DNA of 64,000 nt, from assembly GCF_019059575.1 (NCBI RefSeq), contig NW_024881503.1, positions 744,001 to 808,000 on the forward strand, in the 5' to 3' direction. Position 1 is the first letter of the stretch. Each line of letters opens with the position of its first letter. This DNA comes from Amphibalanus amphitrite. Its lineage: Eukaryota > Arthropoda > Thecostraca > Balanomorpha > Balanidae. This document shows, one piece after another, positions 1 through 10,829 of this stretch. Under the pieces are notes generated by a model. It searched no databases and was not told where the DNA came from. It saw only the letters and a program-made list of their open reading frames with translations. The position numbers and the translations under genes were made by a program.

Positions 1-1202
1 ACGACCAGTGCTCCCTCTTCGATGGCGGGTGTCTGATTAGAGCCAACAGTTTCCCATGTCCTCTCGGCAGGGCTACATGGACCGGAGGGCATCGCCCAAC
101 TCCTCTGGTGAGAGACCCCTAGAGAGCAAGTATCAGTGATCCCATTTTTCATTATTGCACACCTTTTCTCATACTTCATGATCCAAAGTCTTGACCATAA
201 AGACCTGTGACATGTCAAGAGCTGCGGCACTCTATCGATATTCAGTACCAGACTCATCACTTGAGCAGTGGCAGTGAAGGCGGCACGGTAGGCTGATCTA
301 CTCGGGTGTCCGAGTCTCGTGGGACGCCTCACGTGACTGCGCTATTCAGCAAGGTGGTGAAACGCGACTAAACTGACACCCCGGACATGTGTTCGATGGT
401 TACCCTAAATGTATCGGCTCAGGAAAATGCAACGTGTCATTCGGTTTTGGTAACGAGTTTGTTACTTTCAACAGTAGGCTCGAGGCCAAATGTTGCGTTT
501 TGAATGCATACCCGAAATAGGCATAAAATTAGGCTTAGATAGGCTATCCAGTATCCAGTAATGCTACCCAGAAGCGGTGCTCATTGATCTGCTGTTTAGG
601 CATGACGAGCTATGTAGTGTCCAAGGACATTACAACCTTGAAAGCATCCAGACTATCTAAGGACCTAAATGGGCAATACAAGCATAAGAGCCGCTCTAAT
701 CGTCTATGGTTGCAGATCGTTTTCTTAGGAAAACAGAATTCTTGTGAAGATCAATCCGCACAATGCATTATGCAGTGTCATGTCATATTTAGGCATTCGA
801 AAACCGTTGAAAGAATGGAAACTACCCACAACACCGTTTTTGTGCTGTCACATACCAGTTATTCATTATTCATTCATATGTGAAGTGACTTATCCGTGAA
901 CATGCGAAATAGCTCGCGAATCGTCAATGGATGCAGGGGGAGGGAGTGCCCCCTCGCACTCGATGAAAAAGTGTCATTTTTCTAGAATGAAAGAAAAATG
1001 TAAAACTTTGAATAGGAAAAGTTTTTTTTTTAAACTGCACAGTAGTGCATAAGGATTCGAAATCCGAGGAGTTTCTAGAACTTGAAGAAACCTGTTCGGA
1101 TTACGCCGCCCCCCCCCCCTCCGCAGCGTCCGAGATCGGTTTTGTGGATCCGCCTTTGATCGTGCGCATGCTGATTATTGGCATTAGCGACAGGTAGACT
1201 AA
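1..1202. other. No gene recognised
   Basis: I see no convincing coding region, RNA gene or complete repeat in this stretch. Open frames are short and show no family motif. A cytosine run lies near 1109-1122, and the last three bases (TAA, 1200-1202) are the left target copy of the MITE that follows. Confidence 0.5.
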
Positions 1203-1480
1203 AGGCCTGGCCACACTATGCGTTTTCTGCGCGCGTTTTTGCGGCTTAGACTTTAGAGTTATTTGCGTAATATCGTTCTAGAAAAAAAAATTATAAATAA
1301 TATAACTTTTACATTTTTTATATGCAAAAGTTGATAAAATTATTATATATTAACTAAAAGTTAGGGTCAAACAACATCACAAAAACTAAAATCGTTCATT
1401 TTTCTAGAACGATATAACGCAAGACACGCAAAACTGCAAAAAAAAAACGCACGCAAAAAACGCATAGTGTAGCAAGGTCT
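1203..1480. mobile_element. PIF/Harbinger-type MITE with TAA target duplication
   Basis: A 278-bp non-coding element. The left end starts AGGCCTGGCCACACTATGCG and the reverse complement of the right end starts AGACCTTGCTACACTATGCG. Similarity continues inward for about 45 bp through a G/T-rich stretch, and subterminal segments around TCTAGAACGATAT are also inverted, so much of the element can fold on itself. TAA lies directly outside both ends (1200-1202, 1481-1483). A three-base TWA duplication is the signature of the PIF/Harbinger superfamily. There is no transposase ORF, so it would depend on a partner elsewhere. The superfamily call rests only on the target duplication and the TIR layout. 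Confidence 0.8.
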
Positions 1481-1483
1481 TAA

Positions 1484-2425
1484 CTTAAAAAGTGATAAAA
1501 AATGAACCCATTGATACTTTTTCACAAAGCACGTGCAAAAGAAAGGAATACTAACGCCGGTTCCTCCCGTGAGACGCCCACGCTATAGCAGTCTGAGCCG
1601 CCGCGCGTGTAGGGCCAGCAGTGAAGTGACTACTTGTCCAGTGCGGTGGTACTCATGCGCGGCGGCTCTGGTGTTACTGCCGTAGCAGACGCTGCAGTCT
1701 CCTCGTTGAACTCCGTGCCAAGAGATGGAACTCCAAAATCGTTGGCCGTTTGTAGCCCGCCAACGGTGATGGAGTTACCAGATCCAGACACTAGTCGGTT
1801 GCCAGGTCGCAGACGCTAGTCGAGGGTTGCCATATCTAGACACTTGTCGGTCTACCGGCTCCAGGCACTGGGCAACAGCTACCAGATACGATAATCGATT
1901 AATTTTAGTGCTGTCTCTTCGCACTACCATAGCAGCAGCCATGGAACGGAATTAAAGATAGTTATGGGAAAATTAATGGGAATATCCCTTTACAAAAGAC
2001 GGCACAATGGCACGCCAGTCGTCAATCTCGCCCTCGCCTGACTTAAAATTATTGACCTCACAATAAATGTCCGCAATCCATCAGTCTAAAACTGATGCGT
2101 GAAAGAAACAAGGGCTAGATGGATGCTATGGCAGGGTGGCTCCAAAGCGCGTTACAACACGCGTGTGTATACAATCGCGTAATACAGCACATCACGAGTG
2201 GATGTAAATCATCTGACTTATCGTATTGTGTTTGCAAGAGTGAAAGGATATTGCAGAGTTGAATAGAAATGAAAACGAAAACCCGGGACTCCCCGGCACT
2301 CCCACACGCCCTTGAAGATGAATGCTCTCATCAGCGGCCTTTCTATTTATTCGGGTCGCTCCAACAGGCTATTGGCGTCCCAAGTTTACATGCATTGTAG
2401 TTGTCATATCGATCACTTCTTCATT
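1484..2425. other. No gene recognised
   Basis: No supported gene or RNA. One short open frame (1634-1819) has no recognisable motif and sits in GC-rich sequence; I take it as chance. Confidence 0.4.
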
Positions 2426-3085
2426 ACGGAGCGAGCGAAGCGAGCGTAGTCTTTCCTTAGATTAACGGAAATTTCTGAGTATGAGCGGCCGGCCGGCCGG
2501 CCGGCCGTGGTCACGCTTTTGCGAGGCTTATATCTCAGCAACCACTTGACCGATTTACACGCGGTAATTTTTGTAGGGTAGCTTCATTCCTTCTACCAAG
2601 TATTGGACTATTCCCGATGCATGAGGGTGACCCCTTATGCACGTGCCACGTGCAAAACGAAGAGGTGTCACTTTTGTAATTGTTGCAATATCTCGGTAAC
2701 TACTTGGCCGATTGCGCTGAAAGTTGGCATGTAGGTAGGCACCCACTAGGCACTGCATATACATGTGCCAGAGTTGGGGCGCTGCTGCACGTGCGCACGT
2801 GCAGGGGTCGTTTCCAGATCTCGAGAACGGCTCGACCGATTGCGCTCAAATTTGGTACACAGTTAGGGACCGGTTAGTAGGGTGCCGTGCACAAGTCAGT
2901 TGGGACCCATTTTGCACGTGCGCACGTGCAGGGTGCCGCTTCCAGATCTCGAGAACGGCTGGGCCGATTGTGCCCAAATTTGGCACATCGCTAGAGACCA
3001 GTTAGTAGGGTGCCGTGCACAAGTCAGTTGGAGGTACCCCCTCGCAATTTCGCACGTGCAAGGCCCACCCTCTCGCTCGCTCCGT
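2426..3085. mobile_element. ACGTGC-rich repeat element with inverted ends
   Basis: The left end ACGGAGCGAGCG (2426-2437) is matched in inverted orientation by CGCTCGCTCCGT (3074-3085). Inside are four degenerate units that each contain a core like ATCTCGAGAACGGCT followed by a CCGATTG motif, at about 2529, 2688, 2817 and 2945; the last two are 128 bp apart. CACGTGCGCACGTGC palindromes recur between units. A (CCGG)n run lies at 2486-2508. A second, diverged copy of the right end lies at about 58870-58920, so this is a dispersed family. Short frames through it are a product of the repeat, not genes. The superfamily is not known to me. Confidence 0.65.
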
Positions 3086-3310
3086 TAGTCGCCCCAAAAG
3101 GCGTTATACTGGTTTAGTTATCAAGAGTCATATAAACACGATCTTTACTAAAGACAATTTGAAGTCTTGTCGCTTGCTTCGTGACTAAGTTTCGGATTTG
3201 TGAAAGTTGCGAACTCATCATTGTCGCTTAATTAAAACGGTATTTATTTATATCAAGTATGTTATTGGCCGTGTTTACAACATTTTAGTTGGATATCAAA
3301 TATCATAAAT

Positions 3311-3536
3311 ATCAAGTAAAGTAACCGTACTCTAATAACTGATATAAAAAACGTAAAAAAGGCCTGATAATTCCGAGGAGCTTTCGGCTTACGCCTTCAG
3401 CTCTCTCTTCTTCAAGTAGCTCGCAGCGCAATACAGAGCGAGTTGAAGATGGCGTAAGCCGAATGCTCCTCGGAATTATCGGTCCTTCTTTATGATTTTT
3501 TATATCAATTATGAGAGTACGGTTACTTTACTTGAT
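3311..3536. mobile_element. Foldback element, ~85-bp arms
   Basis: Arms at 3311-3395 and 3451-3536 are nearly perfect inverted copies (shared core TCAAGTAAAGTAACCGTACT through to GGCTTACGCC) around a ~55-bp loop. No ORF. The motif GGAGCTTTCGGCTTACGCC in the arms resembles sequence often seen in the terminal repeats of Penelope-like elements, and a similar GCTTTCGGCTACAAGCC motif occurs in the Penelope-like fragment at 55.7 kb. An origin from a PLE terminal repeat is therefore possible but unproven. It could equally be an ordinary foldback MITE. Confidence 0.75.
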
Positions 3537-3639
3537 TATATGCTTAAGCATGTCTCTCAAAACAGTGCTAACAACAATTCAGACGAATAATTTGGAGCGG
3601 TATCATTCCAATATAAGCGGCCTCATGACATTTACCTTC

Positions 3640-4560
3640 TTATAATGCATACAAGTTGGCATTCGGTGTCATATTGACGGCGCTTTCACAGTACCCAGCT
3701 CGACAATTGAGCGTCCTAGCGCCGTGGAAAGCTGCCAGTATCAGGGAGGGCTTTTTACGGCGGCTGTCGTGAGGCTGGCACGTGTCCCCACCACGCGACG
3801 GCCGGGCCCGGGGGTCCGCCCGGCCGACCGACCCGGCCGTGCCGCCACCAAGGATAACACGTCGCGCGCGCGCGGCAGCCACTGCTGGCCGCTCGGAATC
3901 GGCTAACGGTCCAAGTGCAAACAGGATGCGCGTGTCGAGCGACCCGCCGCCGCGAGACTTTTGCCCCAAACGGGTCCGGTGAAAGTGATGGCCATCAGGG
4001 GCGCCTGCTCGGCCCATCTGTGTCGGACGGCCGTCGGCGGCGATGACAGCCGGCCGCCGATGTGGCGCCGTGGATGGGTGGTCGGTCCCGCGACGGCACA
4101 CCTCCGGAACGACACGACTGGAACGGCCCAGCTGGAAAGGCACGGCGAGCCGCTCAGTTCCGGCTCCGGGCGGAGTTCCGCTCAGTTCCGGCGGGCGGTC
4201 CCTCGCAGTGCGGCACTCCGCTCAGTTCCGCTCCCGCCAGGCGCGGCACTCCGTTCAGTTCCGCTCCCGCCAGGCGCGGCACTCCGTTCAGTTCCGCTCC
4301 CGCCTGGCGCGGCACTCCGCTCAGTCACGACGTTCTCCCCAGCGGAACAGAGGGGCGAGGGCAGTCGGGCGCACCCCACCGAGGTCCGGATACCAGCGGC
4401 ACCCGGAATGTCGCCGCCACAGCGGGCCCCTTTGTCACAGCCAAGCCACTTGCACGAATGGCATGATGTTTGGGGCCGCCGCCCTGCGGGGGAGGCGCGC
4501 GCCTTCCGACACCCATGTCACAATACGGACAGACAGGTGTAGCACAGAAATCTGATACGG
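3640..4560. other. GC/CpG-rich island
   Basis: Strongly GC-rich, CpG-rich sequence peaking at 3780-4330. Several overlapping open frames exist on both strands, but they lack a coherent product and are rich in Arg, Pro and Ser. This is the pattern expected when stop codons are rare in GC-rich DNA. It could be an unmethylated CpG island or promoter of a gene outside the window, but I see no TATA box, Inr or splice signal that settles this. Confidence 0.45.
4210..4325. repeat. 33-bp minisatellite
   Basis: Tandem copies begin at 4210, 4243, 4276 and 4309 (the last partial). The unit starts GCGGCACTCCGTTCAGTTCC and then CGCTCCCGCCAGGC. Degenerate fragments of the unit continue upstream to about 4160. 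Because 33 is divisible by three, it stays open in several frames and gives 11-residue repeats, which explains the false ORFs here. Confidence 0.9.
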
Positions 4561-5120
4561 TGCAGCAACATCAGGGCACTACCCAGCTACTTGAAATCAA
4601 GGTTATGCATAACTCGCATGAGCATTGTCTTCATCAGACGATGTTCTCAGGAAAAGGGGGTGCCATTTTGATTTTGGGTAGGCTATGTTTACATGAATAT
4701 TGAATATGAAGGACAAGGCTTTCCTACATTTCTAGCAAAACAAAATTTCGTTTTATCGAGAGATCAAAGCAGAACTCCGAAATGAAGAATCTAGGAATGA
4801 AGAATCTAATTATTTGTTCTGAAAAGAAGAAAGCGCTCACAATGGTCAATTATCGAATGTCAGCTCATGTCAAATTGTACAATCATGCAAGCATCGAATA
4901 TCAAGAAGTTCAGGACTGAAAAAATAATGAAGCCTTATCTTTAACACAGGTAAGAAAATTGGCATTCCACTACAAATGGAGTGATGAGCACCATTTGGCC
5001 AATTGCCTGTCGGGGAGCGCCACATCGGTACCGGTAATGGTGGCTGCTCGTCGTTCAGAAGGCAACACAAATGTTCCAATCTCATGCGATCTCAAACACC
5101 ACATTCCACAATGAAGACCG
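4561..5120. other. No gene recognised
   Basis: AT-richer spacer. I see no supported gene, RNA or repeat. Confidence 0.4.
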
Positions 5121-5410
5121 CCGTCCGTTCGCCGACAGTGGCGTCCGAGGGTGTTCTGAGAAGGGCGTCTGTCCTCGCTCGCAGCTCTTGGGGAGTGGCT
5201 GGGCGCCGCTGCGGCTCGGGGCGCCAGGGCGCAAGCTCGGGGCGTCTGCTCGGGGCGCCGCGGCTTCCGGCCGGGCGCGGATCGGGCGCCGGGCGCGTCG
5301 GGCCCGTCCTCCTGGCGTGCTGCCGTCCGGCCTGGCCCAACATGAACTTCCTGGTCCGGCGCAATCAGTGGCCGGCGAATTAAGCTCGCCGCCGCCTCAG
5401 CTCAGCGTGC
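5120..5410. other. CpG-rich island with GGGCGCC motifs
   Basis: GC-rich block with several GGGCGCC and CTCGGGGCG repeats. Open frames here are not supported by codon pattern or motifs. A consensus CRE lies just downstream (5474-5481), so a promoter role is possible but not shown. Confidence 0.4.
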
Positions 5411-5473
5411 AATGAGTAGGATCGTGTCGTCGCGTCAGAGGGGCCACCAGAGGTGGCGACCGGCACGTCATCC

Positions 5474-5481
5474 TGACGTCA
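5474..5481. promoter_or_regulatory. Consensus CRE-like palindrome
   Basis: TGACGTCA matches the full CREB/ATF site. It sits at the edge of a CpG-rich island with further ACGTCA-type half sites near 5464 and 5557. A single 8-mer is weak evidence on its own. Confidence 0.3.
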
Positions 5482-5789
5482 GCGACAAGTCATCGCCGCG
5501 CTGACGGCAGGTCAGGACGGCAGAAACGCACGTGATGGGCGCGACAGCGCGGTACGTCACGACAGTTAACACGTGTTTCATATGTCATCTGTGTCGCGAA
5601 TCGCGATACAATTCAGCTTATTAGAGCACTAGTCAGTTATTGTACCAAGAACCATACTGACACCGTCTCTCAGAACAATCACACAATCACGTGTATGCAC
5701 GTTATAATAAAGAAACTACAGCATTTTGAGAACAGCTATGAAACAGCATTCGCATACTTTAGTCGTTTGACGACTTGCAGGCATTTCAA

Positions 5790-6200
5790 GGTTGCTGTGG
5801 CAATGCAGGAGGTTCGATTCTCATCAGTATAATCAAGGAAAGTGGTCATGCATCTCTAAGCTCTCTAAACACCCCTTCCCAACGGCGATCATCCGTCTCT
5901 TACCTGATGCTCAGGACAATCCACCACCGTGCGTAATTCCCAGAGAAAAGTCAGGGCCTTGGGACGGAGCTCGGGCTCAGGGCATCGCAGCCACCCAACC
6001 ATTATCCGGGACAGTCCCACTTTTCTCCCGGCCCGTCCCCCCCCCCCCCCCCGGGGCCAGCAGTCCCATCAGCAGCGGCACTGCAGCTCCTGATCGGGGG
6101 GGGGGGCAGTTCGGCGTCCAGTCCTCTCCGGCCGGCCCGGGGGGAGAGAGACTGGTTAGGCCCAAGGACAGGCGCCGTTGATATGCATGACGTCAGGCGG
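5790..6200. other. Low-complexity spacer with C and G runs
   Basis: Contains a run of about 14 cytosines near 6040 and a G run near 6100 inside GC-rich sequence. The open frame across it is not convincing. Confidence 0.4.
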
Positions 6201-7330
6201 TGACCGAGTCTCGTTGGTTATCCCAGAGAGATCGGCACGGTCATCAGAAGGACGCGGACAGAGTATTGATAGACTGGTACCGAGGCGGAGGAAAGGGTAT
6301 CAGAGACATGGACAGACTCAACGACATGGAGAGACTGTCAGACGCAGAGGACAGGGTGTCAGAGAAGCGATAGACTGTCAGAGACTTGTGCAGACTGTCA
6401 GAGATGTGGACAGACTATACATCGGAGACATAGTAAAAAGCATAAGAAACTTAAAACAGAGCACTTCAGAGATGCATAACAGGCTGACACTATCAGAGAA
6501 AGAACACTGGACAGACTGTCAAGGGCAATAGCAGGGACCGTCAGGCTATCACAGCCATAGGACAGAACGTCATGCGGTCTCGTACAGAAGAGGATTATCA
6601 GAAACACAGTACAGACCGCCATGAAACAAGACAGTTAGGGGACACGGCAATGGAATATTGGCTCTGACAGAACAGATCACGGTCTACTGTTGTCATTGAC
6701 AAATGACAGACAGGATACAGACACACAGTTTATTGCTGACAGACTTTCAAGGACACAGGACGTCGTACTGATACTGGCAGGATACAGTCGCATAGCAGTT
6801 TGTCACTGACAGATAAGCAAGAACATAGACACAGGGCAGTTTGTCACTGAAAGACACACGACAGACAAGCAAGGACACATGACAGACGTCAGACAGGCCA
6901 CTGACAGGATACAGACACGTGACAGTTTGTCACTGAAAGACCAGCAAGGACACAGGACACACTGATAGTGGCAGGATGAAGACACAGGACAGTTTGTCAT
7001 TTACAGACTGTCAAGGACACATGACAGGATACAATGACCGACACAGGACAATTTGTCACTGACAGACGAGCAGGGATACAGGACACATTGATACTGACAG
7101 GATGCAGACACAGGACACACTGGTACTGGCAGGATGCAGACACAGGACAATCCGTCACTGACAGACGAGCAGGGACACAGGACACACCGGTACTGGCAGG
7201 ATGCAGACACAGGACACACTGGTACTGACAGGATGCAGTCACAGGACAATCCGTCACTGATAGACGAGCAGGGACACAGGACACATCGATACTAACAGGA
7301 CAGAGGAACAGGATTAACAGACCGTCACCG
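6200..7330. repeat. Degenerate GACAG/CACAGGACA satellite, ~99-bp period
   Basis: Over 1.1 kb of tandemly arranged, diverged units built from GTCACTGACAGACGAGCAGG, GACACAGGACACA and CTGGCAGGATGCAGACACAG modules. The module GACGAGCAGGG recurs at 7065, 7164 and 7263, a regular 99-bp period; upstream copies (e.g. 6939) are more diverged and irregularly spaced. The array is therefore best homogenised at its right end. Cysteine/serine-rich frames on the minus strand are by-products of the repeat. Confidence 0.85.
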
Positions 7331-8429
7331 GATAAATACAGGACACAACCACAGAGCTGTCACAAGGAAGACAAAAAAAGAATAAAAATAAAACTACTGC
7401 GGGCGAATCCAGTGCTGCACTGTTTTTCTTGGATTATATACAGCTTCCCCACAGCACAATTTATTGAGCTTCACTGTTCGACAACCCGGTAAAATACCGG
7501 ATCTGACGATGCATTAGAAACAGATCTATCACGTAACTTGCATTTGTTTCACCATACTTAACAATATCTCAGTAAACTTTTTTCGCATGGAATATGGATG
7601 TTCATAGTTAAGTGGTACCTAACTGACCCAGTTTCACAATAGTGTGGCAGCTATCTTTTTACTTACAAAAATCCTTTGTAGGTATGCTGATTTTCCAGTT
7701 ACACACCATACATGCATTTATCTTACCAGAAACGCAATCCAAAACAAAGGTAAAAAACGCACGCCATTCTTGTTGTCACTTGTCTCGCTATTAAAATCAC
7801 GCTTGATCAAGGCAAACCAGTAAGGACCGAAAGAAATCCAATTTGCGCCGCCATTTTATGGCAGGGCTGCCATTTTTGCTGCTGCACCCGTGGTCCATTT
7901 GGAGCCAGTCAACCCGGATGCGGTCATTTTTTGGAGCCGCGCGTATGCCGTTCACGAACGCTCCGGGACCTCAAGGACAGGGGCCTATCCCACTGAACCA
8001 GTGGCCCGCCTGTGTTCGGTGCAGGTCGCTACACACAGCGGCCGGCACTGCCGCAAATCGAGCGCAGTGTTGGTGGTAATTTTCCGTTGTGTGGTGAGTT
8101 ATTTTCAGGTCATTTTCCTTAATTTTCATTTAATTTCATTGCAAAGTTGGCAGCTTTCTATGAATTATGAATGTTATTTATTAATTAAGAATTTTGGTTG
8201 GATTTTCAATGCAGTTACTTTTGCGCTTCAATGCCTGACCTATTATTGTTGTTGACGCCTTACTTTTAGACGTTTTGCTTGACATGTGTACAACGTGCAT
8301 GTTACGATGCATCTCGGGAGTTGTTTGCGACCACTTCGCAGTCAAGCGGAACATACGATCGTGCATGGGATCATTGGGAGTGTGAGCGAGCATGGACTAA
8401 GGACGTTATATTTACAGCGTGCAGTACAA
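7331..8429. other. No gene recognised
   Basis: No supported gene. A few overlapping short frames at 7843-8255 have no recognisable motif. Confidence 0.4.
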
Positions 8430-8468
8430 GCACTCTTGTTTGTTCTCCAAACAAACAAACAAGAGTGC
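8430..8468. repeat. Perfect 15-bp stem-loop
   Basis: GCACTCTTGTTTGTT (8430-8444) pairs perfectly with AACAAACAAGAGTGC (8454-8468) around a 9-base loop. It could be a cruciform, a transcript hairpin or the closing tip of a MITE. No flanking element edges were identified. Confidence 0.75.
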
Positions 8469-8746
8469 AAGAAGCTGTATGCATCATTTACATATGTACA
8501 GGGCTTACATATAAATCAGTATGATGATTTGTGGATTTGCCATGTCCTCGGTAGCTTCCAGCACTCATGTCAGCCCCTGCATGGCAGGAGTTTGAAGAGG
8601 CTATTTTGCGGGTTCAACTTGTTTTTTTTTTACAATATTATGACCCTGAGAATCATTGCTTAGAGTCCAATAGGTGCCCGGGTTGGAACTCAGCGCTAAA
8701 GGAAACCCTAAACAATGTTCGTCATGTGTCGATGTCTTGTCATCTA

Positions 8747-8772
8747 AGGTCACCCGAGGTCACCTGAGGTCA
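8747..8772 (+). promoter_or_regulatory. Triple AGGTCA direct repeat (DR4 spacing)
   Basis: AGGTCA occurs at 8747, 8757 and 8767 with four-base spacers, matching nuclear-receptor DR4 geometry. The same half site is the hallmark of the AGGTCA-rich repeat family elsewhere in the window, so this may be a small relic of that family rather than a host enhancer. Confidence 0.4.
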
Positions 8773-8899
8773 ACTTTGCTCTTGAAGTTCTCCAAACAAA
8801 CCAAGGCGTCGCGCATCAACAAGACCAAACACATGCGGGTGCTGTATTTACTTCCCTCCCGTGTCGTCAAAGGAAGCAGAGTGGCTGCTACTCGTTAGT

Positions 8900-9380
8900 G
8901 CCGGTGAAGGTTAAGCTGTTTTTAGTATTTGAAACTCGGAAATAAGTTACTCATGCTTTCCAACTTAGTTTCCAATAATGCCTCGGACATTGTGATGTCT
9001 CACAGTTGCCTTTTTTCATTGTCAGCGAACACATGTCCACGAAAAGTTTATGCTTTCAAACCATGTAGCAATGCGGGAATTTCGGGTGATTGTTGTACAA
9101 ATGGGAAATGAATGATTCATTAAGCTATGCATGATTCAGCATGGTCCTAAACTGCAAATGAATTATTCAGCTTTTTCTCCCGGATGACTGTTGTAAAAAA
9201 AAAACTTCAAAATTTATTCATTCGGCACTTATATGTAGCATAAATATAGTATGTAGAATAAATAGTTGTATGTAGAATAAATATAACCCAACTATTCAAA
9301 TACAGATTCAGCTTAAAATAATTTACAAACCCTCTCGTTTGAACAATGACAAAAATGCAAACGTTTCACCTCCATGCAAC
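8900..9380. other. No gene recognised
   Basis: AT-rich spacer. A short imperfect duplication of TATGTAGAATAAATA lies near 9240-9290. Confidence 0.4.
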
Positions 9381-9600
9381 AGTGGGGAGCTCTCGACACG
9401 TCCGGTCGCCCGCGGTCGGGCGGCTCGGCGGCGGTTACATTTGCCCTGCGGCTCTGGAAGCCCAGCCGCCCGGCCGGCTCGGTTGCTGCGGCGCCGAGCG
9501 ACCTTCAAAGGGCTGCTGCCTCCAGCGGCCGGCGGCGGCGGTGGCCTTGGTAATTTCACTTTCGGCGTGAGGGCACGGCACTGCCGAGCCGGCGCGAGTG
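9380..9600. other. CpG-rich island beside a minisatellite
   Basis: GC-rich sequence with runs of GGC codon-like repeats. Both strands carry open frames, none with a recognised domain. Confidence 0.35.
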
Positions 9601-9935
9601 CTGAGGGCACTGTTCAGTGTTCAGCCGGCGCTGAGGGCACTATTGGGCCGGCGCTGAGGGGCTGAAGGCAGTGTTCAGCCGGCGCTGAGGGGCTGAGGGG
9701 CGAGGGCACTGTTCAGTGTTCAGCCGGCGCTGAGGGCACTGCTGGGCCGGCGCTGAGGGGCTGAGGGCACTGCTGGGCCGGTGCTGAGGGGCTGAAGGCA
9801 CTGTTAAGCCGGTGCTGAGGAGCTGAGGGCACGGTTCAGCCGGTGCTGAGGGGCTGAGGCACTGCTGGGCCGGCGCTGAGGGCACTTTTCAGCCGGTGCT
9901 GAGAGGCTGAGGGCCGATGTGAGCGGGGTCTGAGG
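9600..9935. repeat. 31-bp minisatellite with 23-bp variant units
   Basis: The core CCGGYGCTGAG recurs at 9625, 9648, 9679, 9724, 9747, 9778, 9809, 9840, 9870 and 9893. Spacings are mostly 31 or 23 bp; the 8-bp difference matches presence or absence of AGGGGCTG. A unit reads roughly CCGGTGCTGAGGGGCTGAGG followed by GCACTGCTGGG. The serine/alanine/proline frame on the minus strand is a by-product. Confidence 0.9.
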
Positions 9936-10028
9936 GACTTGAGGGCGTCCTCGCCCCTACACAGAGGAGAGTTCCGCATGTACCGGGCGACTCACAGCTT
10001 AGTCACCGGACGTGAGCCGGTCAGCAGC

Positions 10029-10125
10029 AATGTGAGGTGTGCCGGACTCCCAGTTCATAGCAGACGACTCACCAGTAATTTGAGGTGTGCCTGACTCCCC
10101 CAGTCTACAAGAAGTCGCTCAGCGC
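10029..10125. repeat. ~48-bp imperfect tandem duplication
   Basis: AATGTGAGGTGTGCC at 10029 and AATTTGAGGTGTGCC at 10077 begin two related copies about 48 bp apart; each continues into a GACTCCC segment. It lies just beyond the GC-rich minisatellite. Confidence 0.6.
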
Positions 10126-10622
10126 CGATTCAACCTACCCGCGTGCTGGGTCACTGCGGCTTGCGCACTGCGCAGCGTGCGGGGATCAACTGATGGCTGT
10201 GGGATTCACCCTGGGGTATTCCAGAGCTAAAGGGGTGCTAGGAAGAATTGTAGTGGTGCTTTAAATACACCGGGACCCTTAAGTTCCGACGATGAAGTTT
10301 GAAATGACTTTCCAGCATTTTTTATCTTTGTTCTTCACAGACATACCCAAAATTTCCATCATATTTTGGAAGAGGAACAGGCTAGTGTTGTTTTCTTCCC
10401 TGGAAATGTCAGTATACATTCATCTGTCGCATCAAAACAAACATAAAAAATGACTTTTGGGCAACATAACTGTTACTCGATAAGCAGTCTTCAAAACAGA
10501 TAAGGGGCCCACGTTGATCCAAGCAACACCATGTAAGAGACAATAAATGTTGAGCAATAATGTAATTTATAGCGCTCCGGCATAAATTCGTATCAGTTTA
10601 TCGAAAAATATCCCCGGATCCG

Positions 10623-10829
10623 TTATTGGAATGGCGGTGATCGTGTACCACTAAAAGGATTCACTGCCCTCTCAACTGCAAATTGAACGACCTCGTATAT
10701 AACTGGGTGATGCTGCAGAATGCAGATGCCCTTGTGGCCTAAAATGTTCTCAGCTACAACGGTAAATGGATAAAATAAGTCTATAATTCTCATTGGCAGC
10801 GGTAGCTCAATCGATGCTTCCAAGTCTTC
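10623..10829 (-). CDS. Candidate terminal coding exon, unknown protein
   Basis: On the minus strand a good 3' splice site (pyrimidine-rich CTTGACCTTTGTTTCAG, AG at 10831-10830) opens directly into a frame of 68 codons ending at a stop at 10623-10625, so the junction would be phase 0. The peptide begins EDLEASIELPLPMRIIDLFY and contains VVAENILGHKG and QHHPVIYEVVQFAVE. Its mixed hydrophobic and charged composition looks like a folded soluble or membrane-associated protein rather than a chance frame. I do not recognise the family. No AATAAA was seen shortly downstream on this strand, and no upstream exon was identified, so it may instead be an internal exon with a missed donor, or chance. Confidence 0.35.
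   Translation of the reverse strand, partial: EDLEASIELPLPMRIIDLFYPFTVVAENILGHKGICILQHHPVIYEVVQFAVERAVNPFSGTRSPPFQ

Noticed and set aside
3640-4555. Several overlapping frames of 60-193 codons on both strands
   Set aside because: They lie in CpG-rich DNA with a 33-bp tandem repeat, give Arg/Pro/Ser-rich products in many phases at once and show no domain or splice context.
6997-7284. Cys/Ser-rich minus-strand frames resembling a secreted repeat protein
   Set aside because: They arise from the 99-bp satellite, occur in two frames at once and have no start context or signal peptide.
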